Source: JAUSPI01 sp964650385 (lineage in GTDB: Bacteria; Desulfobacterota; Syntrophia; Syntrophales; JADFWA01). Taken from it: a DNA stretch of 52,154 nt. Below, piece by piece: positions 16,842 through 24,158 of this stretch (the stretch's first letter is position 1; every line of letters starts with the position of its first letter). The notes under the pieces are model-generated. The model was not told where the DNA came from and made no database searches. It saw only the letters and a program-made list of their open reading frames with translations. The translations under genes were made by a program, and so were the position numbers. The DNA lies in contig CAZYTP010000010.1 of assembly GCA_964650385.1 (NCBI GenBank), positions 1-52,154 of the forward strand, in the 5' to 3' direction.

Positions 16842-17213
16842 TTAGTTCCTTTTACATCGCCATGACACATAACTGATTAAATCCTTTACCTTGAGCGTGG
16901 GACCGCCTTCGAGATCCGATATGATCTCTTCCACCCTCTTTTCAGTAAGAAAAGGAAATTTACGGATGAGGTATTGCACGGTATCGCTCCCCTGCTCTTC
17001 TGCTTCGGTCATGTAAAATCTGAATGTCCTGAGAAAGAGTTCATCATCTTTAACTTCTATATTAAATTTTGAGTTCAACGCTACGGCCAGCTCTAAAAGA
17101 TCAATCGATTCTGCATCCAGCTCCCTAATAACGTAGGTTTCAGGCGTAATCTCCTGATTTTCTATATCGAGGATTTCCGCCAGGATCTCCTGAATTTTAC
17201 GTAAATTTTCCAT
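16842..17213 (-). CDS. Dedicated acyl carrier protein with C-terminal extension
   Basis: An acyl carrier protein of about 123 residues. The phosphopantetheine Ser is S36 in ELDAESIDLLEL, where classic ACP has DSL. The helical core ends near residue 80; about 40 more residues follow (SDLEGGPTLKVKDLISYVSWRCKRN), which classic 78-residue ACP does not have. The ATG at 17213 has AAAGG upstream and was preferred to an ATG at 17228. It lies between the SDR and nitroreductase. Probably carries the growing pimelate precursor so that it is kept apart from bulk fatty acid synthesis. Confidence 0.82.
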   Translation of the reverse strand: MENLRKIQEILAEILDIENQEITPETYVIRELDAESIDLLELAVALNSKFNIEVKDDELFLRTFRFYMTEAEEQGSDTVQYLIRKFPFLTEKRVEEIISDLEGGPTLKVKDLISYVSWRCKRN

Positions 17214-17232
17214 TTCAATACCTTTCATTGTT

Positions 17233-17979
17233 CTATTTTCCCGCCGTCAGCCCGCCATCGAGAGAAATTTCGGTCGCGTTAAAACCGGCGGCGCTGTCGG
17301 AAAGAAGAAAGATGATCGTTTCCGCCACCTCGGCTTCGGTAATGGCTCTTTTTATAGGCACCATCCTGAGAACGTCTTCCTCTCTTGTTGTCTGCATATA
17401 CGTTTTTCCCCGCCCCGAGTCAATATAACCGGGGCGCAGTGTCACGGCGGTAACGCCGTGCTCTCCCAATTCGAGTCCCAGATTTTTGTAAAGCGCCTCC
17501 GAAGCGAGTTTGGCAGCCGCATAAAAACCCTGACCGGGGTTGGGCCTGTCCGCAGCCGATGAGGAGACAAAGATAAGACGCCCCCTTCTCTTTTTCAGCA
17601 TCGCCCTTGACGTCCTCTTCAGAATTTCCGCGCGAAAAGAAATGTTCGCATCAAAATAGCGATGGATGGTATCTTCGTCTGCAGACGCTACATAGCTTTC
17701 AAAATCCCCCTGGGCGAAATCTACCAGAAAATCAATGTCGTCACCGATCTGTTCAAACAGGGAATCCAGGGAATCACGGTCGCCGAGGTTGAGATAAAAA
17801 GATCTGTATCTTCCTGAAAATGACTCCAGTTTTTCTGATATGCGTCTCTTTCCTTTTTCGTTTCTAAAGGTCAGAATCGGAACGAGAGACGCTTTTATCA
17901 TGCATTCGGCAAGGTTTATTCCAAGCTCGCAACTGCCACCCAGAATCAGGGCATTTTTACCGGAAAAATTTAGTTTCAT
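17233..17979 (-). CDS. SDR-family 3-oxoacyl-ACP reductase-like protein (FabG-like)
   Basis: A 248-residue short-chain dehydrogenase, probably reducing 3-oxoacyl-ACP with NAD(P)H. The active-site Ser (139-141, VSSSAA) and the Y153-x3-K157 pair (FYAAAK) are present, followed by the usual LRPGYIDSG and the C-terminal DGGLTAGK. The cofactor loop reads GGSCELG (14-20) instead of TGxxxGIG, an unusual but glycine-containing version. The residue after beta-4 is FAQG instead of NNAG/NAG. The ATG overlaps the upstream hotdog stop by four bases. Its place in the biotin operon suggests the ketoreduction step of pimeloyl-ACP synthesis. Confidence 0.85.
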   Translation of the reverse strand: MKLNFSGKNALILGGSCELGINLAECMIKASLVPILTFRNEKGKRRISEKLESFSGRYRSFYLNLGDRDSLDSLFEQIGDDIDFLVDFAQGDFESYVASADEDTIHRYFDANISFRAEILKRTSRAMLKKRRGRLIFVSSSAADRPNPGQGFYAAAKLASEALYKNLGLELGEHGVTAVTLRPGYIDSGRGKTYMQTTREEDVLRMVPIKRAITEAEVAETIIFLLSDSAAGFNATEISLDGGLTAGK

Positions 17980-18287
17980 CTTTTAAAAACTCCTGTGACC
18001 AGCGTTTTACCGCCCTGGTAAAGCCGGCACTCTAATCGATCTGACAGAAGCTCTAACGTGAAGGGGTACTCACCGGGAGGAACAAATTCTCGAAACCTGA
18101 AATTTTCTATCATCAGGCAATCCGCAACAAACCCTATCTTTTTCCCTGCCTCTGAGAATGCACCGACTATCAGACTGCCCGGAACGACGGGACTTCCAGG
18201 GAAATGGTCCTCGTAGATCCTGTCGGCCGGATCGAAGTAAAACGTTCCTTCGTATGTTTTTTGTTTGGTGGAACTACCCAAGTTCAT
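17976..18287 (-). CDS. Hotdog 3-hydroxyacyl-ACP dehydratase-like protein (FabZ-like)
   Basis: A 103-residue minimal FabZ-like hotdog protein. It has the catalytic loop DHFPGSPVVPGSLIVGAFSEAG, with the His and Glu expected in FabZ, and the short following sheet ENFRFREFVPPGE. FabZ is normally about 145 residues, so the protein is compact. The ATG at 18287 is preferred because the longer frame (to 18308) begins with TTG inside the bioA end; GGAG lies about 13 bases upstream. It stops inside the SDR start (ATGA overlap). Probably dehydrates the 3-hydroxyacyl intermediate, perhaps paired with the His-less hotdog protein at 14529. Confidence 0.82.
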   Translation of the reverse strand: MNLGSSTKQKTYEGTFYFDPADRIYEDHFPGSPVVPGSLIVGAFSEAGKKIGFVADCLMIENFRFREFVPPGEYPFTLELLSDRLECRLYQGGKTLVTGVFKR

Positions 18288-18297
18288 GATGATTAAA

Positions 18298-19665
18298 CTA
18301 CTCCGCAATTACCCGAATAGATTTGTATACGGCATCGCAGAGTTTATCCAGCTCATCTACTGAGATGCCGAGCGGGGGCATCAGGATAATCACATCCCCT
18401 AAGGGGCGAATTATTGCCCCGTGTTTTCTCGCCTCCATTATCACTCTGTGGCCGATCTTCTCTTTGGGTAGATACGGTTCTTTCGACTCTTTATCAGCCA
18501 CAAGCTCTATCCCCACCATAAATCCACGCTGACGTATTTCGCCCACGTGCTTAAGTGATACGAATGGCTGCAATCTGTTTGTCAGGTGTTCGATTTTCCC
18601 CTGAAGGTTCTCCAATATCCTCTCTTCTTCAAAGATCTCCATATTGGCCAAAGAAACTGCACAGGCCAGCGGATTTCCCGTATACGTATGTCCATGAAAG
18701 AAGGTTTTGAATTCGTCATAATCCCCCAAAAATCCGCGGTAGATCTCTTCGCTGGCGAGAGTCGCTGCCAGAGGCATATATCCCCCTGAGATTCCCTTGG
18801 CTACGGCCATTATGTCCGGCGTCACCCCTTCATGTTCACACGCAAACATCTTACCGGTCCTCCCGAAACCAACTGCAACTTCATCGGCAATCATGATGAC
18901 ATCGTGTTTCGTGCAGAGTTCTCTCACTTTTTTAAGGTAACCCGGGGGCTGAACCAGCATACCCGCGGCCCCCTGAACCAGGGGTTCAATCACGAAGGCG
19001 GCAGCCTCATGGCAGTGTGCCTCTATCGTCTCTTCCAGGTTTTTGAAACATTCAAAATTACAGGAAGCCTGAGTCTTTTCGAATGGACATCGATAACAAT
19101 ACGGTGATTCGACATGGATCGAGGGAAAGAGAAGGGATTTATATGTAGCGTGAAAAAGATCGATTCCCCCGACACTGACGGAACCTATGGTGTCTCCATG
19201 GTAAGCGTGGGTAAGAGAAATAAATCTGGTCTTGTTCGGGTTGCCCTTATCTGCCTGCTGATGATACTGGAAGGCCATCTTGAGGGCAATCTCAACAGAA
19301 GTGGAACCGTTGTCCGAATAGAAGACCTTTGTCAGGCCTTCCGGTGTGATTCCGATCAGTTTTTTCGCGCATTCGATAGCCGGAGGATTGGATAGCCCAA
19401 GCAGGGTTGAGTGGGCGATCTTGCCGATCTGCTTTTTGAGGGCGTTATCCAACTTTTCCTTCCTGTGGCCGTGTACGTTGGTCCAGAGAGAAGAAACGCC
19501 GTCTATATATTCATTTCCGTAGATATCTTTCAATATACATCCATTCCCCTCTTCGACTATAAGCGGGGGTTCCTTTACATAGTCGCGCATCTGGGCAAAT
19601 GGGTGCCAGATATATTTTTTGTCATCAATTTCCAGTTGTCTATTCCGCTCGGTCGTTGCTTTCAT
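18298..19665 (-). CDS. bioA: Adenosylmethionine-8-amino-7-oxononanoate aminotransferase
   Basis: Class III PLP aminotransferase of 455 residues making 7,8-diaminononanoate. The PLP lysine is K290 in MAVAKGISGGYMPLAA. The BioA hallmarks WHPFAQMRDY near the N-terminus, YSDNGSTSVEIALKMA, and HGHTYTGNPLACA are all present. The insert with four cysteines (SPYCYRCPFEKTQASCNFECF) is also found in many BioA proteins of this type. BioA usually takes the amino group from S-adenosylmethionine; a lysine-using variant cannot be excluded by eye. It lies one base after bioB, so both are translated from one message. Confidence 0.95.
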   Translation of the reverse strand: MKATTERNRQLEIDDKKYIWHPFAQMRDYVKEPPLIVEEGNGCILKDIYGNEYIDGVSSLWTNVHGHRKEKLDNALKKQIGKIAHSTLLGLSNPPAIECAKKLIGITPEGLTKVFYSDNGSTSVEIALKMAFQYHQQADKGNPNKTRFISLTHAYHGDTIGSVSVGGIDLFHATYKSLLFPSIHVESPYCYRCPFEKTQASCNFECFKNLEETIEAHCHEAAAFVIEPLVQGAAGMLVQPPGYLKKVRELCTKHDVIMIADEVAVGFGRTGKMFACEHEGVTPDIMAVAKGISGGYMPLAATLASEEIYRGFLGDYDEFKTFFHGHTYTGNPLACAVSLANMEIFEEERILENLQGKIEHLTNRLQPFVSLKHVGEIRQRGFMVGIELVADKESKEPYLPKEKIGHRVIMEARKHGAIIRPLGDVIILMPPLGISVDELDKLCDAVYKSIRVIAE

Positions 19666-19666
19666 T

Positions 19667-20644
19667 TTAAATAAGCCCCATCTCCTTAATCATATTAATA
19701 TCCATTTCGGCATTTCTACCCTGCGTGGTAAGGTAGTTCCCCATCATCAACCCGTTTGCACCCGCCATAAATGTCCATGACTGATAATCCTGGAGAGTTA
19801 CCTCTCTGCCGCCGCATATAGTAATGTCCTTTCCGGGATTTATAAACCTGAAAAGGGCTATGCACTTCAATGCTTCCATAGGTGGCAGCAACGGCATACT
19901 TTCCATTCTGGTGCCGGCAACGGGATTGAGAAAATTTATCGGTATTATGTCGACGTCCAGCTCTTTGAGTGTAAAGGCCAGTTCGATACGCTGCTCCCAC
20001 GTCTCACCCAGCCCTAAAATACCCCCGGAGCAGGCCTTGAGACCGGCTGATTGGACGGACTTGACCGTCTGAATATCTTCATCATAGTCATGGGTTGTGC
20101 AGATCTGGTCAAAATGGCTCCGTGCGGTTTCCAGGTTGTGATGATAGGTTGAGATTCCGCTTTCTTTCAGTTGTCTTGCCATCGGCTCGGTCAGCATGCC
20201 CAGTGAGCCGCAAATCACAAGGTTGGTTTTCTCCTTAATGATTGACGCTGCCCGGCTGATCGTTTTAATTTCTTCGTCTGTAAGCATGGTCCCGCTGGTT
20301 ACCATCGAGTATTTTGTGGCACCCGTTTCGTACATCCGAAGAGCATTATCTACGAGTTCTTCTTCACTCAATAAGGGATACGTTTCAATTTCGGTTTTAT
20401 GATGTGCCGATTGAGCACAGAAGGCGCAGTTTTCAGGGCAAAAACCGGATTTGGCGTTGATTATGGAGCATGTAAAGATATTGTTTTTCTTGTATTTGCT
20501 TCTGATCTTGTTGGCACACATTATCAGGTCGATGGTATCATCGACAGGAAGTGCGGAAAGTTCACAGGCCTCTTCATAAGAGACGGATTTTTCGGCATCT
20601 TCCATAATTTTTTCAGTTATGGCAATTATCTTTTTGTTGAACAT
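19667..20644 (-). CDS. bioB: Biotin synthase
   Basis: Radical SAM enzyme of 325 residues that inserts sulfur into dethiobiotin. The [4Fe-4S] ligands are C69, C73 and C76 in GFCPENCAFC, preceded by SIINAKSG. The SGGILGLGETWEQR motif, FLNPVAGTRM and the C-terminal GRE-containing stretch (TICGGREVTLQ) are typical, as is a C-terminal GANGLMMGNYLTTQGR. AAAGGA precedes the ATG by eight bases. It is the first gene of the operon. The promoter 50-80 bases upstream overlaps the BirA operator. Confidence 0.97.
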   Translation of the reverse strand: MFNKKIIAITEKIMEDAEKSVSYEEACELSALPVDDTIDLIMCANKIRSKYKKNNIFTCSIINAKSGFCPENCAFCAQSAHHKTEIETYPLLSEEELVDNALRMYETGATKYSMVTSGTMLTDEEIKTISRAASIIKEKTNLVICGSLGMLTEPMARQLKESGISTYHHNLETARSHFDQICTTHDYDEDIQTVKSVQSAGLKACSGGILGLGETWEQRIELAFTLKELDVDIIPINFLNPVAGTRMESMPLLPPMEALKCIALFRFINPGKDITICGGREVTLQDYQSWTFMAGANGLMMGNYLTTQGRNAEMDINMIKEMGLI

Positions 20645-20696
20645 TGTTTTTATCCTTTAGCTGTTTGTATTTACATCTTCCAACTCCGGGAGCGCT

Positions 20697-20725
20697 CTTA
20701 TATCAAAGAGAGCAACATATGTCAA
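20697..20725 (-). promoter_or_regulatory. Sigma-70 promoter of the biotin operon
   Basis: Reading on the minus strand: TTGACA (20725-20720), a 17-base spacer, TATAAG (20702-20697). The -35 box is perfect and lies within the left half-site of the BirA operator, so bound BirA would block RNA polymerase. The start point would be about 45 bases before the bioB ATG. Confidence 0.8.
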
Positions 20726-20750
20726 CCGCAATTAAATTACAGGTTGACAA
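20719..20750. promoter_or_regulatory. BirA operator (biotin repressor box)
   Basis: TGTCAACC (20720-20727), a 14-base spacer, GGTTGACAA (20742-20750): exact 8-base inverted arms. It matches the bacterial BirA box layout (inverted arms with a 14-15-base spacer) with the GTTGAC version of the arm. It lies between divergent bioB and birA, and each arm contains a TTGACA, one -35 box for each direction. Confidence 0.85.
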
Positions 20751-20772
20751 TGATGCCCGTACATGGTGTATT
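20744..20772 (+). promoter_or_regulatory. Promoter of birA
   Basis: TTGACA (20744-20749), a 17-base spacer, TGTATT (20767-20772). The -35 is inside the right half-site of the BirA operator. Transcription would begin at about 20778-20780, at or just before the birA ATG, so the message could be leaderless. Confidence 0.5.
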
Positions 20773-20777
20773 GGGGC

Positions 20778-21767
20778 ATGACTACAAAAGAGCAATTGCT
20801 ATCATACCTGAAAAGGGAGATGGGAAACTGGGTTTCAGGCGAGGCACTGAGCAATAAGCTGGCGGTCAGCCGAGCTGCTGTTTGGAAGCATATCGGCAAA
20901 TTGAAAGCAGATGGCTATATTATAGAGGCCTCTCCTAAAAAAGGGTATCTTCTGAGTAAGATTTCCGATCTGCTATTACCGGCTGAGATTGAGGAAGGGC
21001 TTGATACCAGGGTCTTCGGGAAAGGGAATATTGTCTACCTTAATGAAATAGATTCAACCAATATAAAGGCAAAAGAGTTGGCAGCTATGGGCGCTCCTGA
21101 AGGAACTGTAGTCGTCGCGGAGAAACAGACGAACGGAAGGGGAAGAAGAGGTCGAAGCTGGTTTTCACCTTCGGGTGATGGAATCTATGCTTCCCTTATC
21201 TTGAGGCCGGCCATGTCTCCGATCGAGTTACCGAGAATAACCCTGATGACAGCAGTTGCAGTATCAGAGGCGCTGCTCTCACTTACGCAATTAAAAATCA
21301 GGATCAAGTGGCCCAATGATATCCTCGTGAACGGGAAAAAGATAGCCGGTATCCTTACAGAGATCAGTACGGAAATGGATGAGGTGGCCTATATCATCGT
21401 TGGTCTCGGTCTGAATGTTAACACGCCATATGAAAGTTTCCCCGAGGAGATAAGGGATGAGGCCGCATCAATTTCAATGGAGATGGGAAGACACTTTCCC
21501 AGAGCCCCTATTCTCCGTGAATACCTTCGATGGTATGAAAAATATTACGAGATGTTTAAGAAAAGAGAGTTTGAACCCATTATGCGCCGGTGGAAGGAAC
21601 TTGCCGATATGACCGGAGAGCAGATCATGGTTGATGTACTCGGTGAGAAGTATGTCGGGGAAGTCCTCGATGTTGGCAATGATGGAGTCTTGCTCCTGAT
21701 GGATAAAGAGGGAAATACTCACAGGATATTTTCGGGGGACGTGCAGATAATAGGGGCATGCCCGTGA
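20778..21767 (+). CDS. birA: Bifunctional biotin-protein ligase / biotin operon repressor
   Basis: About 329 residues. An N-terminal winged HTH (about 1-60; EALSNKLAVSRAAVWKHIGKLKADGY) binds the operator at 20719-20750. The central ligase domain has the biotinyl-AMP loop NGRGRRGRSWFSPSGDGIYASLILRP and the KWPNDILVNGKKIAGILTE motif. An SH3-like C-terminal domain ends the protein. It attaches biotin to acceptor proteins and, loaded with biotinyl-AMP, represses transcription. ATG at 20778 is preferred to an in-frame ATG at 20763, since MTTKEQLLSYL is the usual N-terminus and the predicted transcript would not include 20763. There is no ribosome binding site at a normal distance. Divergent from bioB. 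Confidence 0.93.
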   Translation: MTTKEQLLSYLKREMGNWVSGEALSNKLAVSRAAVWKHIGKLKADGYIIEASPKKGYLLSKISDLLLPAEIEEGLDTRVFGKGNIVYLNEIDSTNIKAKELAAMGAPEGTVVVAEKQTNGRGRRGRSWFSPSGDGIYASLILRPAMSPIELPRITLMTAVAVSEALLSLTQLKIRIKWPNDILVNGKKIAGILTEISTEMDEVAYIIVGLGLNVNTPYESFPEEIRDEAASISMEMGRHFPRAPILREYLRWYEKYYEMFKKREFEPIMRRWKELADMTGEQIMVDVLGEKYVGEVLDVGNDGVLLLMDKEGNTHRIFSGDVQIIGACP

Positions 21768-21976
21768 GATCAACTCCGTTGAACAAAGGCCTCTCCAGTA
21801 GATGTTTTTCGCCATAAATTTGTGAGTACCGAATAAGATTGCGAATCTGACTCAAAAATTTCTTGGGGTGTTTTTACATTTTTTCTTGAGTTATAGATAG
21901 TTATTCCCTAATATACATAATCAAAATACATTATGAAGAAGGGTGTAAGAACATTAGAATTTCTGGGGAGCAAAAA

Positions 21977-22081
21977 GGGATATCCATAAATAAGCAAATA
22001 ATTCGTTATAACAACTGACACTTATCCTCGTTAGCAATCTTTTCTCCTCTCAAGTTATTTGCTCTTATTTACGGACGTCCC
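21977..22081. repeat. MITE-like element with inverted ends
   Basis: The left arm (21977-22001) and right arm (22055-22081) share GGGA-TCC-TAAATAAG and CAAATAA blocks in inverted orientation, with three substitutions and one 2-base indel. The core between them is about 53 bases. It lies in the 408-base AT-rich gap 21768-22175 after birA; nothing else was recognised there. There is no gene inside, so any movement would need a transposase in trans. Confidence 0.6.
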
Positions 22082-22175
22082 CATATCCACCGGAAATTAC
22101 TGGATTATATTAGAAGATACAGATATTTTCCGCTTAATAAATTATTAAATTTAAACGGTATTACGACAAAAATAA

Positions 22176-22697
22176 ATGAACATATTAAAAAGATTAAAGG
22201 CTGGTATAGCATTTAGTAAGGGCGTAATGCTTTATGATCAAGGAAACAAACAAGTGGCACTGGAAAAATTTAGAGAAGCAATTGAATATAATCCATCTCA
22301 TGTCAATGCACTGTATAATCTCGGTCTAATACTAGAAAAAGATTTCAATAAAATAGAAGAAGCGATAGAAAATTATCAAAAGGTTATTAAATACAAGTCT
22401 AACTATCCAGAAGCATGGAATAATTGGGGACTCGCGTTAGTTAGGCTGAAAAAATACGAAGAAGCGATAGAAAAATATAAAAAGGCCGTTAGATACAAGC
22501 CAGATTATTCAGAAGTATGGAATAATTGGGGACTCGCATTGGCAAGACTCGAGAAATATGAAGAATCGATAGAAAAATTTAAAGAATCAATTAAGCATAA
22601 GGAAGACTACCTGGATGCTCACAATAATCTATCGACCGTTCTGCAAATAACATCTGGTCTATCATCTAAAGAATCAGTAAAATTTACTCGTCCTTAA
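22176..22697 (+). CDS. Tetratricopeptide repeat protein
   Basis: A 173-residue protein made almost wholly of four TPR units of 34 residues (about 13-46, 47-81, 82-115 and 116-149). Two of them share the same WNNWGLALxRLxKYEE(A/S)IEK core, so they duplicated recently. No signal peptide or membrane segment is evident. TPRs are protein-binding scaffolds; the partner is unknown. The ATG has no recognisable ribosome binding site. Codons are strongly AT-rich compared with the biotin genes next door, which suggests acquired DNA. Two genes of unknown function and an IS30 element follow. Confidence 0.75.
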   Translation: MNILKRLKAGIAFSKGVMLYDQGNKQVALEKFREAIEYNPSHVNALYNLGLILEKDFNKIEEAIENYQKVIKYKSNYPEAWNNWGLALVRLKKYEEAIEKYKKAVRYKPDYSEVWNNWGLALARLEKYEESIEKFKESIKHKEDYLDAHNNLSTVLQITSGLSSKESVKFTRP

Positions 22698-22794
22698 CAT
22701 TGTTAATATGAATAAATAAAACCTAATAAATAGTTGCAGAGGAAATAAGAGTACTGCGTAACTTTTTTAGTTTTTGATATTTTTAATGGTAATT

Positions 22795-23292
22795 ATGTTT
22801 GAGAAGCTCAAAGCAAGAAAATATATACGACAAATCGAAGAGGCTACAAAAGATAGCGCACAGCAAATCCCCATTTTCAACGAGAATCGTGACTTCGTTG
22901 AATTCGAATTCATGTTTTTCTTCTACTTTATTTATGATTACAGAATATACCACAAGTTGAATCCCGAGCTAAGGAAGGCTATCTGCGATATCTTTGTTTA
23001 TGGCCTATGTAATATCAGAAAGGATAGCCTCTCAAAACAAACACTTGATGAACTATTTGATAATAGAATGAAAGCTTTCTATGCATTTATACAAGAATCA
23101 AAGACTGTGGCTGATTTTCTTGACCTAGCATCTGACTACATGAACGTACTCTTAACAATAAGCATAGATGAGAATGGGTACGCTAATGGTAGCCTGGGTG
23201 ATTTATCCAAGATCAAGGAGGCGATCAAGCCCGACATGTTCACTGCATTAATAAGAGAAGCACTGTCACTTCAATCGTGGACGGTTCTCTAG
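22795..23292 (+). CDS. Hypothetical protein
   Basis: Not recognised. About 165 residues, mainly helical by composition, with an aromatic-rich stretch (FEFMFFFYFIYDYRIYH) around residue 40 and mixed charged helices after it. It is too short and too polar around that stretch for a confident membrane segment. The ATG at 22795 is one of several possible starts (ATG 22786, TTG 22774); none has a good ribosome binding site. It is AT-rich like its neighbours, between the TPR gene and the HEPN-like gene in the accessory patch. Confidence 0.5.
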   Translation: MFEKLKARKYIRQIEEATKDSAQQIPIFNENRDFVEFEFMFFFYFIYDYRIYHKLNPELRKAICDIFVYGLCNIRKDSLSKQTLDELFDNRMKAFYAFIQESKTVADFLDLASDYMNVLLTISIDENGYANGSLGDLSKIKEAIKPDMFTALIREALSLQSWTVL

Positions 23293-23386
23293 TCAATGTG
23301 AGTAAATAATCACATAACACATCGCTGCTGCAAGGGAAGGCTCGTACCTCGCCACCCCTGAGAAGCCCGTTAAGTGAAAGAGACTA

Positions 23387-24106
23387 ATGCGATACGGAAT
23401 ATGTGTAGGTTTTAATTTTGATGGCACATTCTTTGACGAAAAGACCACAGTGCCTTATGATAAGAGGTTACTCGAAGTAAGTATGGGTAAACCGAATGAC
23501 TCTCATCGAGTTAGGGCAACCTACGATAATGAACAGGGGCATAAGGCCGTGTTTCAAACGATTTCCCACTTCTTGAGTGAGTTGTCGTGGAAGCTCCGGA
23601 TTGAACTGTGTGTTGACGATTGCATTTACGGGACCGGCCTACCCGACTGTAGCTTCCCAAATCACTTTCCCCGATTAGAACGGTACTTTATTCACAACTT
23701 CAAACAAGAGGTTTTTGCTAACGACCAGCATCTTGCGCTTGGATTCTACCGGGAAGGTTTTGGCTCCGAGAGTCCATTTTATCGGTTCCTAAGTTTTTAC
23801 AAAATACTCGAAATTCCATTCACAAAAGGACGTGAAAAAGGGAAATGGATAGGCTCACTTACTCCAAGGCTTTCGGAATCAAAGGATAGTCTGCAATATT
23901 TGAAAAGAAACGGTGTCACGGATGTAGCCCAGTGGATATTTAAAGAAGGCCGTAACGCATTGTCGCACGCATACAGAGAAAGACAAAACTCAATCGTCGA
24001 CATAACCGCTTTTGACCATTGGCAAAATATTGTGTGGGCAAATGAGATCGTGCAGGAGTTGGCTGAAATCACCATGATCGAGAAGCTGAATATTCCTGAA
24101 CGATGA
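23387..24106 (+). CDS. Hypothetical protein with HEPN-like Rx4H motif (MauJ-like?)
   Basis: A 239-residue protein of unknown function. The C-terminal part reads FKEGRNALSHAYRERQ, with R189 and H194 forming the Rx4H motif of HEPN domains, which are RNase toxins or RNA-binding helpers in many defence and toxin systems. The central FYRFLSFYKILEIPF segment and the C-terminal helical region are consistent with a helical bundle. From memory it also resembles proteins labelled MauJ-like, whose function is not established. Weak AAGAGA precedes the ATG. It sits directly upstream of an IS30 element in AT-rich DNA, an accessory setting. Confidence 0.6.
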   Translation: MRYGICVGFNFDGTFFDEKTTVPYDKRLLEVSMGKPNDSHRVRATYDNEQGHKAVFQTISHFLSELSWKLRIELCVDDCIYGTGLPDCSFPNHFPRLERYFIHNFKQEVFANDQHLALGFYREGFGSESPFYRFLSFYKILEIPFTKGREKGKWIGSLTPRLSESKDSLQYLKRNGVTDVAQWIFKEGRNALSHAYRERQNSIVDITAFDHWQNIVWANEIVQELAEITMIEKLNIPER

Positions 24107-24158
24107 CAATTTACTTAATCGGGTAAAGGAGAAGTTTTAACTCACCCTCCCCCCAACA

